DNA of 64,000 bases from Sisyra terminalis (GCA_958496175.1 OY292277.1:45767050-45831049), one strand, 5' to 3'. Positions 1-12,549 are shown, numbered from the stretch's first letter. Notes: generated by a model not told the origin, from the letters alone. Translations and numbers: made by a program.

Positions 1-691
1 AAATCTAATATAGTTATATACTTATTTCTTTTAACTGTCGCTTTTTCGTTTCATGAAATTTACTCACAACAATGCTAAGGAAGTTTTCACTTCAAAAGCC
101 ATGTAACCTCATAAGACAAAGGTAAAGGAATTGAAAGAAATTTAAGATTTGGTGTTGTTCAAAAAAATATCTTCAGTTTTTCATTTTAAAATCAACCGAT
201 GACACCAAGGATACCAAAGTAAACGTGGAATTATAACTGTACAAAAATGGTAAATGAATGATATAATTTTTTCTCAAAATGGTAAGTAGTTTATTGAAAA
301 TTTATTAAGATAATTAAAAAAAATATTCCCATATATTTCTGATTCCTCAACACTACAGATAGTTATCTTCGGTTACTCTTTCAATGCTTGTCTTTTGAAG
401 AATTAACTCATAAGTCTTATTACTTCCTTAGCTTTAATGGCAAATGGAAAAATTGTCCTCTCCCCAGCTTCCATAGTAAAAAAAATAAGAACAGTCGAAA
501 TAACTGTGGCAGAAGCTCAGGGGAGAGGTAAAAATAGGGATCTATTTTTATGAGAAAAAAGTTTTATTTTGTCCTAAAAAAAACGGTTTTAAATTAAGGA
601 TCAAAAAGCTTTGAATCGTCCTGGATGATTATAACAGATGTATTTTTGGTGCAAAGAACGTATGTGTTCCAAATGGATTAAATCATCTTAC
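1..691. other. AT-rich non-coding stretch
   Basis: No open frame, repeat or transposon signature is recognisable here. It lies on the downstream side of the minus-strand recursive splice site at 739/740, so it is most simply intron sequence of a minus-strand gene. Confidence 0.5.
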
Positions 692-759
692 CGAGAAAAT
701 TACTGCTAACGATGATAAGGACATCTATTAGAGACATACCTGAAACAGAAAAAAAAACA
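692..759 (-). promoter_or_regulatory. Recursive splice site (ratchet point) with cryptic RS-exon
   Basis: On the minus strand a run of T (about 751-757) and CTGTTTCAG is followed without a gap by GTATGT. This gives a 3' splice site and a regenerated 5' splice site at the same junction (739/740). A second donor, CTCG|GTAAGA, follows 48 nt downstream (junction 692/691), so a 48-nt cryptic recursive exon (692-739) can be defined. In Drosophila, zero-length exons of the form (Y)n-NCAG|GTRAGT mark stepwise removal of very long introns. That would place this window inside a long intron of a minus-strand gene. The sequence match is direct; use in splicing is inferred. Confidence 0.55.
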
Positions 760-849
760 AGAATTATTATATGCTTCCCTTAGCGTTTCTAGACGAAGAA
801 AATGGTGGAAATTTTTGAAAGTTTAAAATTTCAATTTTGAGGATAAAAT

Positions 850-1960
850 TGAAATTTGTCTGAGCCGCCGTTGTTGGTGCGGTGGTCAAACAGTGGGGCT
901 CGATTTGCATCAGTCCCTCAGCGATTTGAGGCAATGTTGAGTGCGAGAATTCCTGATGACGCCACGGAAGCTTTTAGATTAGAGCTTTCGAGCTTTCGAG
1001 TGCCCCGCGAGACAAGCCATGTTATACATACACATATCGACCACCTAAATGGATTAGAAGGGTGTGGTGGTGCAGATCATGGAAATGGAATGGGGGTGAA
1101 TTCATTGGAATCTCTATGATAAATTATTCGTAATTATGTGCGGGTGGCCACTTTATGTGGTTTTTAATTTCTGGTTTGATGGTTTTGATTGATCGATGTG
1201 AATTTGTTGTTTCAAGAGAATTTTTCTTTTTTTTTTTTTTTATTCGGAAGGGTGGAAATTTGTTTGTTTTTATTTTGGAAAACTAATATTTATTCGTGAG
1301 GGAAAATTTTCCCGGTTTGATTATAAATTAATTATTTACGGTTAGGTGGTGAAAAAAGCGATTTTCATTATTGGAACAGCCACGGAGATGGTTTCGCTCG
1401 ATTTAAAATTCAATTATTGGGGATTAATTTTCACTATTTTCTTGGCTTGGAAAAACATCGATGCGGACGTGTCAAAACACTTAATTTCCCTCGATTCTAT
1501 TCAGATTTTTTTATATTTTTTTTTTAAAATTTTTTTTTTTGGGAAATCTCCGAGATTAAAGACAGAATAGTGTTGCATACTCGTGTGCATCGATTTTCGC
1601 CAGTCTGAATACGTTTCGTTTCGCTTCGATTGGCGAGAAAGATTGAAAATGGTAGGATGAGTGCTGACACAATAAATTTTTACGCTGAGATCTATTTTTC
1701 ATATTTCTATCGAAAAATGCAGCGCTCCGTCGATGATGCATCAAGGTGCAATGCATCGATATGATACGCGAGCGATTTTTTTTTTTGCATTTTTTGCTAC
1801 ATTGTCCAATACATATATAGCGCATATATGGCCATTTTTATTTATTCATTTCATTTCAGTTGCATGTATTTAATGTCCGACATGGAGCGAACATGAAACT
1901 TGGACACGTCCCACAGGACTCCGTTTGCATTATTCGCTGCAATTCCCCAAGGACTACCAA
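850..1960. other. GC-richer island 1
   Basis: This block is less AT-rich than its surroundings. It contains GAGCTTTCGAGCTTTCGAG (about 982-1000) and a cluster of ATCGAT/GATGCATC words near 1730-1760. An 87-codon open frame (856-1119) lies inside, with no recognisable domain and no splice-site support, so I do not call a gene. It is the first of a series of similar islands through the window. Confidence 0.4.
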
Positions 1961-2271
1961 ACGAAATGTTGAAATGGCTTTTGCTTCCAACAAAACTTTA
2001 GACTTTTTTCGATCTTGAGTTTACGCCCACGAATCGTTAACTGCTTCATATTGCACCATTCAAATGCATACGAAAAGCTCTATTCAGCATTGTTGCATAA
2101 CAAAATTTAAGGACTACACTCGCCAGATATAATAACTCAATTGAATCACAAAAAAAATCCATTCAATTCAAAATTCTTGATAAAAATATAATGTGTATAA
2201 TGCACTTAAAAAGCTGTCACGTAATTGTGAAGACATAAGACTCCTGTTGTATAAAAATATATAAACATTCA

Positions 2272-3070
2272 TGGATGTTATGGTGCTACAATCGGAGACA
2301 AAAGACTATAAAAATAGAAATTTGTGAATAATTACGTCGTATAGCATACCATGAGGTGAATAAATATGTCGATACCAAAAAAACTGTTTATAACTTATGG
2401 AAATTTCGGGAATTTCATCAAAAATTTAAAACAAAAGAAGAAAAAACAAAAAAAATAGAAAATTTTTAACTAATTTTCGGGGCTAAATTTGCTTCGAATT
2501 CAACTTAACAAATAAAAATACTATTGATTTGATAAATAAATAAATTATTTGACATATTTCATCCTTTTCCGTTTTATATTGTGTACTTATGAGTGTGACA
2601 AAGATAAATTATCAGTTTAATTTTTATCTAACCAAATGTACTAACTCAGCTTGTATTAAATTCAAGACGGTACGTCTCAGCTAACGAAAGTTTGTCGCAT
2701 TTTCTTGTACACTTATTCATTTATTAAGTAAAAACCATATTTTTGGTTAATCCTTAATTTTTTTCTTAAAAACAGTGTAGTGAATTCAAATAAACTTATG
2801 CAAAATTAGTTCCTTTAAGTTTAAACTAAACATTTTGAAAATTGCGAATTCCTGGTAGCATTTTTTTGCTAATAAAAATAAATTTAACCAATTCAATCAC
2901 CGAATCTTTATAAGATTACGTGTAAAATCATAGTATTTTAAAATTGCAATAACTTTTTAACGACTTAGTGGATCGATTTAAAATTTTCACAGATAATTTA
3001 GCATTATATAAAAAACATTCTCATTAATTTATGGTTATCTAGTAGCATTGTGACACCTTCATAACATCCT
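2272..3070 (+). mobile_element. TA-flanked MITE, copy 1, carrying a nested insertion
   Basis: The ends are inverted: the left starts TGGATGTTATGGTG and the right ends CATAACATCCT followed by TA. The outer 155-160 bp on each side match the 293-bp copy at 60481-60773 in reverse orientation. Roughly 2430-2915 has no counterpart there and is best read as a later insertion of about 480 bp. A TA target and short TIRs suggest a Tc1/mariner-driven non-autonomous family. No transposase is present. The left TA is mutated (CA|TGG). Confidence 0.6.
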
Positions 3071-3245
3071 TAAAGAGCTATCAAGTTGTAGTGAAGAGAA
3101 TATCTCTCTCTTTTGGGCTAATAGATAATAATTGGTGTCAAAAATATATGAACCAAAGAACTAAAGGAATAATAGATTAAATATGTATAATTTTTCCTCT
3201 CCACCTTTTTAACCCTGAAGGAATTAAGGCATCCTTTATCCCATT

Positions 3246-3325
3246 AAGTACAATAAGAACACTACCAATAAATTTGGTGAAAAACAAAGTACAATAAGAA
3301 CACGGTTTTTCACCAAATTTATTGG
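3246..3325. repeat. Nested palindrome with direct repeat
   Basis: A perfect 21-bp inverted repeat (3265-3285 and 3305-3325, core CACCAAATTTATTGG) flanks a 19-nt loop. The loop contains AAGTACAATAAGAACAC (3287-3303), which also occurs as a direct repeat just outside the left arm (3246-3262). This looks like a small local rearrangement or templated duplication. Confidence 0.75.
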
Positions 3326-3560
3326 CAAAGTTCATATAAGCAAAAGTATGGGAAAAGCACTCCATAAGAAAGGAGTTTTCAAGAACAATTCCACAGTGCA
3401 GAAGCCGTTAAAAATTATAGTCCACCTCGAAAATTTTTTTTTTTGATTTTCAAACTATTGGAGTTTTTGATAGTTATTGGTTTTTTAAGTATTCTTCCGA
3501 AATTTCAAGTTGATATTCATTTTGGTTACGAAGTAAATATAAACGATTGATTTCTAAAAC

Positions 3561-4047
3561 TATACAAATTGGTTCCCAATCAGGAATGCAAGGAGCACCA
3601 CAGAAAAATCTGAAATATTAGTCAGCCACTTGTTTGGGGTGTTTACTCCTAATAACGATACATTCAGCCAAAATGTTAGAAAAGTTTAAATACCTCTGAT
3701 TTTCCCTTTCAAAACTACCTTTTTTACTCCTTAGATCCTAAAAAATGCGGTTCAAAAACTTAACGACAAAAAGGTATCCGAAGTGGATCAGATCAGTGCC
3801 AAAATGCGAAAAGAGATCCCCAAAAAAGCAATTATGATGATACTCTGATTATTCAATGCAATACTTCAACTACGCTACTGGCCAGAAACATTAAAAATTT
3901 CAGAAGTTGTGATGGTTCTGAAACCAGGAAAGAATCCAAATACTGTGTCTTTTGTCGCCCAATAAGTATTCTTCCGATGATTTCTAAGCTCTGGTGGAAG
4001 TGTTTTGAACATAAAATCTTAAAAAACATTTTTTTCGACCCTATTTA
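3561..4047 (+). pseudogene. Jockey-type LINE reverse transcriptase fragment
   Basis: Conceptual translation gives TEKSEILVSHLFGVFTPNND (from 3600), then EVDQISAKMRKEIPKKA (from 3780) and WPETLKISEVVMVLKPGKNP. After a frameshift near 3950 it reads RPISILPMISKLWWKCFEHK. These are the region just upstream of, and the first blocks of, the reverse transcriptase of Jockey-superfamily non-LTR retrotransposons. At least two in-frame stops (near 3690 and 3847) and one frameshift show it is dead. The catalytic (Y/F)xDD block and the 3' half are absent, so this is an internal fragment without visible poly-A tail or target duplication. Confidence 0.85.
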
Positions 4048-4859
4048 ATGACTATTTTTATTTAAAAAAAATGTTTTCTTAATTAAAAAAAGAAAAACTT
4101 CCGAAAAAAAATCGAAACTTTTGCTAGATACCGATTCAAAGTTCATTTCTTCCATAAGTCAAAGTTACTTCACTTCCACATAAACAAGTATCTATATGAC
4201 TTAAAATTCAAGTCAAATATTTAAAAGATTTTTTATAAATTTTAAACAAAAATCAATGTAATGTTGGTTATTAATATAAAATAAAAGTTCTACTTTCTGA
4301 AACTCCTAATACACATTTATTTCATAAATGAAAAAAGCAATATAAAACGATTTTTTTCTAGAATGAATATTTCGTATACTTTTTTATGAGAAATCACTCC
4401 CATTTATATCCTCGTTAAATACTAATATTAAATTCGTATTTGATTTACAGCCAAATCAAAACAAATTGCAGCTAATATTTTTAATAATAGTCGTATGCTT
4501 TAGCCGAACAGTGTATGGAAGAGGAGAGAAAGAAAAAGTAAACGTTTTATAACTAGAATATAACATATACAAGTCTATTAACTCGATTTTCCTTTATAAA
4601 TGGATGTAATATACTCACAGCATTTAGATTCTAAAACCAATATATTAAAAAAAAAGAACAAAATTTGAAAAAGGAAAAAGGCGAAAGACTAGTGGTAAAA
4701 AATCTTGATATTCCTGTAGAACGCATACGTGTTCATACACGTGTATGTGTATATATGTTTAAAATGAACAGAATCTCCATTTACAAATTCATAAATGAAG
4801 CATGTTGTGTATTCAAGAAAAGTCAACAACATGAACAAATATCAAGTGAATAGATGATG
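4048..4859. other. AT-rich unassigned stretch
   Basis: No gene or transposon is recognised. A patch of alternating ACGTG/CACGTGTATG at about 4725-4756 is the only local structure. Confidence 0.4.
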
Positions 4860-5000
4860 AAATGAACGGAAACAAACGCCGGGTAAGGGGTTGCGCGCCC
4901 CATATGGGGATGGTGTCATGGAGATGAGGAGATCGGGGCTCAAACACAACGCCACCATACCGGCAATGGGGCAAGTTTTTCAATGAGAGAAATAAAAGGT
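4860..5000. other. GC-richer island 2 (short)
   Basis: An abrupt 140-bp patch with GGGGTTGCGCGCCCC (a near palindrome, about 4887-4901), GGGGATGG (4908) and GGCAATGGGGC. It stands out from about 70 percent AT flanks. No coding potential is apparent. Confidence 0.4.
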
Positions 5001-5403
5001 TCAATTTCTAAAATGAAACGTATTAGAGAAAGACGATGAATACTAGGGCTAAGGAAGTTTAGAATTAAATGATGGGTGAAAATTGGGTGGAAAATACAAA
5101 ACGATAACTGTTGCTAAGTAATGTAAAAGACAAAAAAATTGAAAATAAACAATTAAAAGATTAAGAAATCTCTAGACATTGCACAAAAAAAACTTTTAGT
5201 CTTGTTTTTCCAACATTTTTCCTGCTATAAAGCTTTGATTTTTCGAGATTTTTTAGGCCAAATTTCCACGTTTTTAGAAAAAGTTTTCCAATATCAGATT
5301 TTTGTTTCGAAAAGTTATTGAAAAGTATTTATTGTTAAAGACATAGTAATTGTACATTTCGTTGACGATTAATTGTCCATTATCTGCCCAATATCTTACG
5401 AAA

Positions 5404-6548
5404 TCTTATATATAAATTGGCTATCTTGCCGTGCGTCCGTGCAGAATGGGCTATGCGCATGCGCTCTGTTATCCTCACTTACGCGTTCCAAACGTTGATT
5501 AGGGTACTCACTCACTAATGTACTTATTTGGTGTAAACGTATTTCGGATTTTCAGGTTTGCAATATGTGAAAGCCAAAAAACTTGATGCACACTTATAAA
5601 CTTAACTTAACCTTTTCAGATATATCTACTTATCAGAGTTTAAATTTTTATGCAAACCCTAATTTTTTGTTTCTAATAATAAATCAACTTTGTTTTATAT
5701 TAAGCAGTAATAACGTTTCGCTTTTAACGGACTTTGATTGATAATTAAATTTGAAATTTCGATTGTTTACTAAACGTTATCCTTTACAAACTTGGCTACC
5801 GTTTTTCTCTCTTTTAGGGGAGGAATTTTCAAAAACCCTTTCTTATTATATATCTGCATCGTATAAGGAAAACACTTTTCAAATTTCATCGACACAAATG
5901 TGCACTTATATTTGAAAATACAATGTAAAACGAAAAAAAATAATGACCTTCTTTATGTTAATTAACATGACTAAAAAGCTATTCGATTTCGCACATTTGG
6001 ACGTTGTATATACAAAATTGTTGGAAATAGGTGGAAAGCGTGGAATTAAATCCGAATATTTTATTTATTTTCAATAACAATAATTGGTTTTCAAATTGTT
6101 CTAAATACCGAACAAAAGTTAGTATGGAAGATTCAATATTTGAATTGCCAGTGAAATATATGGCTTAAGATCGTTACCTTAATGCTTTTCAGCCGAATAT
6201 ATAATTACTCCAGATCACAACCATTGGTTCATAAAAAAATAGATTTTAAAAAGTTTGATTGTGGAAAAACGAACCAAAATTTAAAATCGCCAGTTTGGTA
6301 TAAGTACTACATAAGTATTAAAATTTCATACTAATTTAGTGAAATGACGCTATTTAAAATGTGTTATTAAAATGATATAAAAAACACTTATATTTTATTT
6401 CTTAATATAATTTTAGAAAAACTTTTTTTTATATCAACACTGATTATTAAATTAAAAATTTCGATAGTTGATTAACTCTACATTATCTCATATTAAACAT
6501 TTTATTGAGATAAAACCTTTAGTTGTGAATGCAACGGGCAACTTCTAG
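5404..6548 (+). mobile_element. Helitron-like element (non-autonomous)
   Basis: The left end reads A|TCTTATATATAAATTGGC and the right end GGGCAACTTCTAG|T. This is the A|TC...CTRR|T insertion signature of Helitrons. A short hairpin (GTTG...CAAC) precedes the CTAG. The interior (about 5570-5900) resembles the interior of the Helitron at 7360-8384, including GGGGAGGAATTTT near 5818 and 7725. There is no Rep/helicase coding capacity. The boundaries rest on end motifs only. Confidence 0.55.
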
Positions 6549-7359
6549 TTGAAATATATTTGGTTTCGAAATTTGTATATCCTAAATATCTATGGTTAAC
6601 AGGGTTATCAGTGAATAACCAAAAATATGAGCAAAGTCTAGCAGATGTTTCGTATATGATTAATTATTATGCAAAACAAAAATTAAGAAAATTTCTAAAA
6701 TTAAGTCTTATAGTTTAATTGAAAAGTTTAGCAAAGAAGTATAGAAATTCTTATAATTGAGATTACCTAATGCTGCCGGAAATATTATACTTCATAGTGA
6801 AATCATCATACAAATTATAATTTAAATTTTTTGATTTGATTTTTCCTGTATTCATTCGAAAAGTTTGTAATTCTATAGATATAACCATATAACCACACAA
6901 TTACGAATGCTTAGTGCAATTTATCAAATTTTAGCAAAGAACTGAACCAAATATAAATTGTGTGGACCAAAACGACTTCTACTATTATAGACTGCCTGTA
7001 TAAATGCAAAGCTTATTGATACGGGTACAAGTTCTTTGAGGGATTTGGTACATGAAATGAGCTTAATTTGAACCATTTTTGCACACAGAATGCATTAAAG
7101 CAAATGTTGAATCTCAATTTCTAAAACGAAAATATAATTCAGACTAATAAACCCCGAAAACAAAGGAATACAAATGGAATAATGTAAAATTTAAAGCATG
7201 TAGTCTTTTTAAGTATAAAAAATGATCCATCAGTTCATTATAAATAATTGAATTTTCAAAGAATCCATTTCAAAAAAAATCGGTAAATTTTTGGCAGATA
7301 TTGTAATCACATAAAATTAAGCAAAATCTTTCGGAAAAAGAAAAGTTTTTATTACTTAA
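6549..7359. other. AT-rich unassigned stretch
   Basis: It lies between two Helitrons. No open frame or terminal repeat is recognised. Confidence 0.35.
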
Positions 7360-8384
7360 CTAGCTAAACCCGGCAGACGTTGTCCTGCCAGTCTATATTA
7401 AAAAACTGTAAATAAATAACTTGAATTTAAAAAAATGTTTTTGAAACAATAAAAACCCCTTTCTCAGCAACCCGCAGCATCCATCGCTGTACACTTTATA
7501 ACTTACCTTCAAGATATACATTTATCAATTAAATTTTGATAAAAACTCCTATCTCTCTAAAAATTACAACACGATCCTTTAATTCTTAACAAACAAAAAT
7601 ATTTTTATATTAAACAGTAAAAATATTTCGTCTTTAACGGCACATTGATTATTAAATTTGAAATTCCGATTTTTAAACCACATGATTTGCCATACAAACT
7701 TGATCACTTTTTTTAACTATTTTAGGGGAGGAATTTTAAAAATTTCTTTCATATCAGATGTCTTCATCATATAAGAAATACACCTTCCAAATTTCATCAG
7801 TCAGTTGGGACAAATAATAAATATACCAATTATTATGTATATAAAGATAGACTTTGCTTTTCCTCACGGTTTTTCTCGGAAAATTTTTCTTCAGAGAAAC
7901 AAAATATAATACCAAAAGTGATCAAAGTAATGAGTTTGATACAAGGATCCATTTGTTACTACCGAATGTCCCTTAAGAATAAATTATAATTTTTATTGTA
8001 TTTTTAGTTAATTATTTCGACGATAATGGCTTACATATAAAAGATAGACATATAGTGTTACGGGCTTTTTTGTAGATCTATGTAAAATAAACAATTCCAT
8101 AATACATTGGAATCGTGTAACTCTAATGGATTTTGCATCGCACACCAGAAAAGCTCCCAGATGGCAAAATTTTTTCTACATCCTTGACATTTATCGTAAT
8201 ATTTTGGTCAATTCACACAAAATCTTTATAAATTATAGCCTATATGTTATTCTGGTCAACAAGCTATACTTTTGTAAAATTTCATTAAAATCAATTCAGT
8301 AGTTTTGGCGTGAAAGAGTAACAAAGATCTATACATCCCCACATCCATACATACAAACTTTCGCTTTTATAATATTAGCAAGGA
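7360..8384 (-). mobile_element. Helitron-like element (non-autonomous)
   Basis: On the minus strand the 5' end is A|TCCTTGCTAATATTATAAA (from 8384) and the 3' end is hairpin GGCAG...CTGCC, about 8 nt, then CTAG|T (7360-7363). The 5' end is the form typical of arthropod Helitrons, as I recall it. The 3' 170 bp, including GAAGGTAAGTTATAA and GGATGCTGCGG, match the 3' end of the element at 40196-40621 in opposite orientation, so both belong to one family. No protein is encoded. Confidence 0.7.
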
Positions 8385-9030
8385 TAGACCAAAATATTAC
8401 TTTAAATATCAAAAGTAGGTCCAAAATTATTGAAGTACTTTTCCCTGAATAATCAAAGCTTTGTGCAATATTTTTAAAGATATTACCCAAATTTATTATT
8501 TCAAAAACAAATTTTTTAGCTTAAAATTTTTCTATCAAAACTTTAGTATAACTTTTTTTTTATTATACAAAAGTGTCCTAATATATAACGTAGAAAATAC
8601 GAAGTTATTATTTTTTTATTTAAATTTTTATATGGCTTTGAAGTAGCATCAAATTCTCTTAACTGTTCCTACAGTATTGCAGTTTATGAAACTTTTTTCT
8701 GACACTTCTACGTAAAAGAAGCCAAAGTTGCACTTGATTTTAAATGCAACTCGTTTGCTTAAACTTCTCACGATTTCTTCAAGTTTTTAGTCTTAACTAT
8801 TTTTTTCCATTTACACAAAATTTAAGTTTCATAACTTGAAATTTTCTTTAATTGTTATCATGAAAGTTTGGACTTACAAAGGATGTAGCTAAACTAGAAA
8901 AAAACATAGTTTTTTTTTCGCAAAGCACATCGAAAAGCTTTATTTCGGTATAAAAAGTTACACTTTTAATTTAGGCTTTTGATATTAATTTTAAAACGCC
9001 ATAAACTCCACTTATTATAACGCAGTTTTT
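8385..9030. other. AT-rich unassigned stretch
   Basis: Very A/T-rich, with long T runs. A 61-codon open frame at 8461 is F/L/K/Y-rich and reflects composition only. Confidence 0.35.
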
Positions 9031-9075
9031 GTTCTTTTTCTTGCAGGTAACTAAAGAAATGTAAGAAATTTTAGG
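9020..9075 (+). promoter_or_regulatory. Plus-strand ratchet-like splice motif (weak)
   Basis: GTTCTTTTTCTTGCAG is followed directly by GTAACT (junction 9046/9047), with another possible donor (AT|GTAAGA) about 14 nt on. The 3' splice site is excellent, but GTAACT is a weak donor and the strand is opposite to the two better ratchet sites. It may be chance. Confidence 0.25.
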
Positions 9076-9649
9076 CCTTCTCTTCAAAAGCCAAATTTAT
9101 ATTATTCTAATATTCTACGATTTCTATTGAATTCTTTTTCCTTTTGTTATTTGAGAGAATCTATTTTCTGATTTATAATTATTTTTTTTTTATATTTCTT
9201 TGTTTTCGAGGCGGAATATTTCACTGTTGCTAAAAGATTTGAACAAATAGCCTGTAAAACCGCCACAGTACAAAACGTCACGTACGAAAGACAATAAAAG
9301 CGAGCATAATCGCAGATCTCTGATTTGTGGCAAAAATGAAGAAGAAATATCGACAAAGAATTTATGAATTCCCCACAAATATCCCCAGTTGCGAGTCATT
9401 CGATCATTTAATAAATGAAGAAATGAAAGAAATGGAATACAAATAAATACCAAAAAAAAAAAAATATATATAAATCTATGATATCTTTCGGTAACTGGTA
9501 CGAGAAAAATCACAAATTCCTCGAGACAATCGTTTCATTTTATTAAAAATAATAGATTGGATCATGACAATTTTTTTTCTAATTACTCGTTTTCACAACA
9601 AAAAAATAGAAAAGAAAAAACGAGGAAATTTTCTTGAATTTTCATGTTA

Positions 9650-10500
9650 ATATACTTCAAACACGAAAATGAGCCGGAGAGAAGATAAACGGAAATGATT
9701 CGGTTTTATTTGTTCTCGTGTCGCTTTTTCGGTCGTAATTTCCGTTTTGGCCGAATAGATTTAGACAAGGAAATGTAAAGTTTGTAATGTAGAGCTTTTG
9801 CCCCCCGTTCCATTGTTACGGAAGAGGTGAAAAGGGGGTGGGTCAAGCAGCGGACGTTGGTCCGTCTGGACAAAGCTCTTGCTCTATGTGGGCAAAGTTA
9901 AACAAAACGTTCGTTTTCAAATATTAGAATTTACATTAGGTATTTGGTGCCAGGGAATTATAAACGCCGATTTACGTTTAAACGTTTTCTTTAAACGGTT
10001 TGCATATGTCGTTAACGAGTTGTAAACGATTTTCTTCCAAAAAAAAATAAAAATAAAAATTCGTAAACTTTTTCCAAGTAATTCAATCAACAAGTTTAAA
10101 AAAGCCCGCTAAAAATTCAAATTGAAAAATCGCAGTTTTCGTTTGGGAAGACTTGAGTTGTGCCGGGAAAATTGTGGCTCGTAAATTTTTCCAAGTTGCA
10201 CATTGACAGTTTGATAAAGCAGGATTTAGTGGTTTGCTGACAGGGTGGCCTCGTGCCTCGTATTTTCCGTCTTTTCGATCGAAACGACGATCACTTGGTA
10301 CGAAAAGCTCGCGCTTCGGCCGAACTTTGAAATTTATTGTATCTACTTACATTTGTGTCGAGTTCTCTTGTTCGTTTTAACACACAATTTCATTAGTTGT
10401 TAACAATAGAATTGCAACTTGATTTGTGTACAACCACAACCGACCGCGTGCTAACCATCCCTTCGATCGAGCTTTCCGCTACTGGTGGTGGATAAAAGCG
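9650..10500. other. GC-richer island 3
   Basis: It contains CCCCCCGTTCC, GAAAAGGGGGTGGGTC (9830-9845), CAAAGCTCTTGCTC (9881) and GAAAAGCTCGCGCTTCGG (10302). No exon or transposon is recognised. It shares G-run and AAAGCTC vocabulary with the other islands. Confidence 0.4.
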
Positions 10501-10827
10501 CTTTTTTTCGTCTCTTTTTCAAAAAGATACAAGAGCTTGACCTGTATTTTTGCGTGTTATCAAAAAATTGATCAATCTTTAAAATGGAAACTTCACGAAA
10601 AAGTTTTCCGAAAGAAACTGGGTCGAATTTTTCTCCACTTAATTTGTTGAAATCGCGAAAATTTTTCTATTCCCAACTGTTTCTAAAAAAAAAATCAGAT
10701 CTCGAAATGTTCAGCTTAGGGTGTCAATCGTGTTATTGCCAAGGCAAAGGGGCCAAAAATTTTTAAATTACCTTCAAGATAACCGCCTAAAAGTCTAAAA
10801 GCCAAGCTTTCTTTACAATAAATAAAA

Positions 10828-11599
10828 GGTCTAGCAGGATCCACATGGCGAGTTGGCCCCCAAATAGGAACCTATGTCGAAACTTATGTTAAAATATCGG
10901 CTTGACATACAAACACATTTTATATACTTTTCGCGACCAAATTCCATTTTGATCTTGAGATATGGGCAAAAATGTCCCCCGCATGGCTATTTTTCAAAGT
11001 TATATATCTCAAAAACTAATTAAGCTAGAGATGTGAAACCAACGCGAGGCTTTAGATTATTTTACAGAGTATATTATATAAATTTTTGAAACTTTTCGGC
11101 TTGATATACAAACACATTTTATATGTTTTTCGTGACCAAATTTCTCTTTGACCTTGAGATATGGGCAAAAATGTCCCCCGCATGGCTATTTTACAAAGTT
11201 ATATATCTCAAAAAATAATTTAGCCAGAGAAGTGAAACCGACGCGAGGCCTTAGATTATTTTATAGAATATGTTATATATTTTTTTGAAATTTTTAGAAA
11301 AAAAAATATACAAAAAAAATCCAAAAAACAAATGAAATAATTTTTTTATGTGTTCTCTGAAAATGACAATCACGAAAATAATATATTTTATGCTTCTACA
11401 TGAGCACTATGACTCATAAAAATTGCGTGAAAAAATAGTTGGTGCAACACCTTGAAAAAAAATGAAATGTGATTTACCCCTAATAGTATACCTCGGTTTT
11501 ATTTTTTTTTGAAGTGTTTCAGCAACTTTTTTTTCACAAAACTTCAATAAAAATAGGCCACATATAGGAGCCAACTCGCCATGTGGATGCTGCTAGACC
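10828..11599. mobile_element. TIR element with internal tandem duplication
   Basis: Terminal inverted repeats of about 32 bp (GGTCTAGCAGGATCCACATG at left, its near-perfect complement ending at 11599) bound 772 bp. The first half holds a tandem duplication of about 199 bp (10898-11096 and 11097-11295), each unit with GATATGGGCAAAAATGTCCC. No transposase is encoded, and I could not identify a target-site duplication, so the superfamily is open. A non-autonomous cut-and-paste transposon is the simplest reading. Confidence 0.7.
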
Positions 11600-12297
11600 C
11601 TTTGGATTGTATTTAACAAGTTTACCTACGCGACTAGAAATTACTTTGGAAATGCTGAAGATACGTATCGGGACTGTTTGTTTGCTTTGAATAGGCTCCG
11701 AAACTACTTTACCGATTTGAAAAATTCTTTCACTGTTGGGAAGCTACACTATTTCCAGTGAACATAGGCTATAGTAAGTTATCAAAAAAGTTAAGGATCC
11801 ATACTAAAACTCCAATAATGTAACCCAAGGTTTGAAAAAATTACCAAAAAACATTCTTTTATCGCGTGCGCTGCGAAAACTATTGGTTATAGAACAAAAA
11901 AAAGTAGTACGATTTTGCAGAACATATCATTATCTACAAAAAATAGAACGACAGCATATGTCTAACTATTATAGTTATGTCACAATAAGTGTTTTTTCAT
12001 TTTAAAAAATATATATAAATGTCACCGTTATAAAAGCTGTTTTACTTATACTTTGGGATTAATCCTTATCAAAATAAATGACTTCATATTTAATTTTACT
12101 TCAATATCATTATATAACTTTTTGAGTTATTCAATTTGAACATTCCATTCGAAAGATATCACAAGTTTAAAAATGTAAGTTATTTGAAAAATGTCGCATG
12201 GTCATCCCATTTTACTTATAATTAAGATCAACTGTATTGAACTTGGCAATATTTTTTATTTATGTATATATGCTGATTGATTTACAGATTATTTGGT
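11600..12297. other. AT-rich unassigned stretch
   Basis: Nothing is recognised except long A/T runs. Confidence 0.35.
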
Positions 12298-12321
12298 CTA
12301 CGGTAGTTATACCTACCGTAG
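12298..12321. repeat. Perfect 9-bp hairpin
   Basis: CTACGGTAG, loop TTATAC, CTACCGTAG form a perfect stem. It lies about 260 bp before a Helitron 3' end and may belong to that element. Confidence 0.7.
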
Positions 12322-12549
12322 CTATACGCAATAGACATACTCTTTTTAGATATTTATAAATATTTTTTGAAAATTAATTGGTTATTACATAGAACAATTT
12401 TATTCTTTGCAACAGTTTATTAAATGTCTTTTTAAAGTTGACAAAATAGTGTTTTTAAGTATGATTATGTTTTTCGTAAAAGAAATAAGAAAAATACCAA
12501 TTTTCATATACCACTACAAATGGCAAATTTGAAAAGAAAACATAATTTA

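Noticed and set aside
856..1119. 87-codon frame in the first island
   Set aside because: Reasonable residue balance, but no acceptor/donor pair and no recognised motif.
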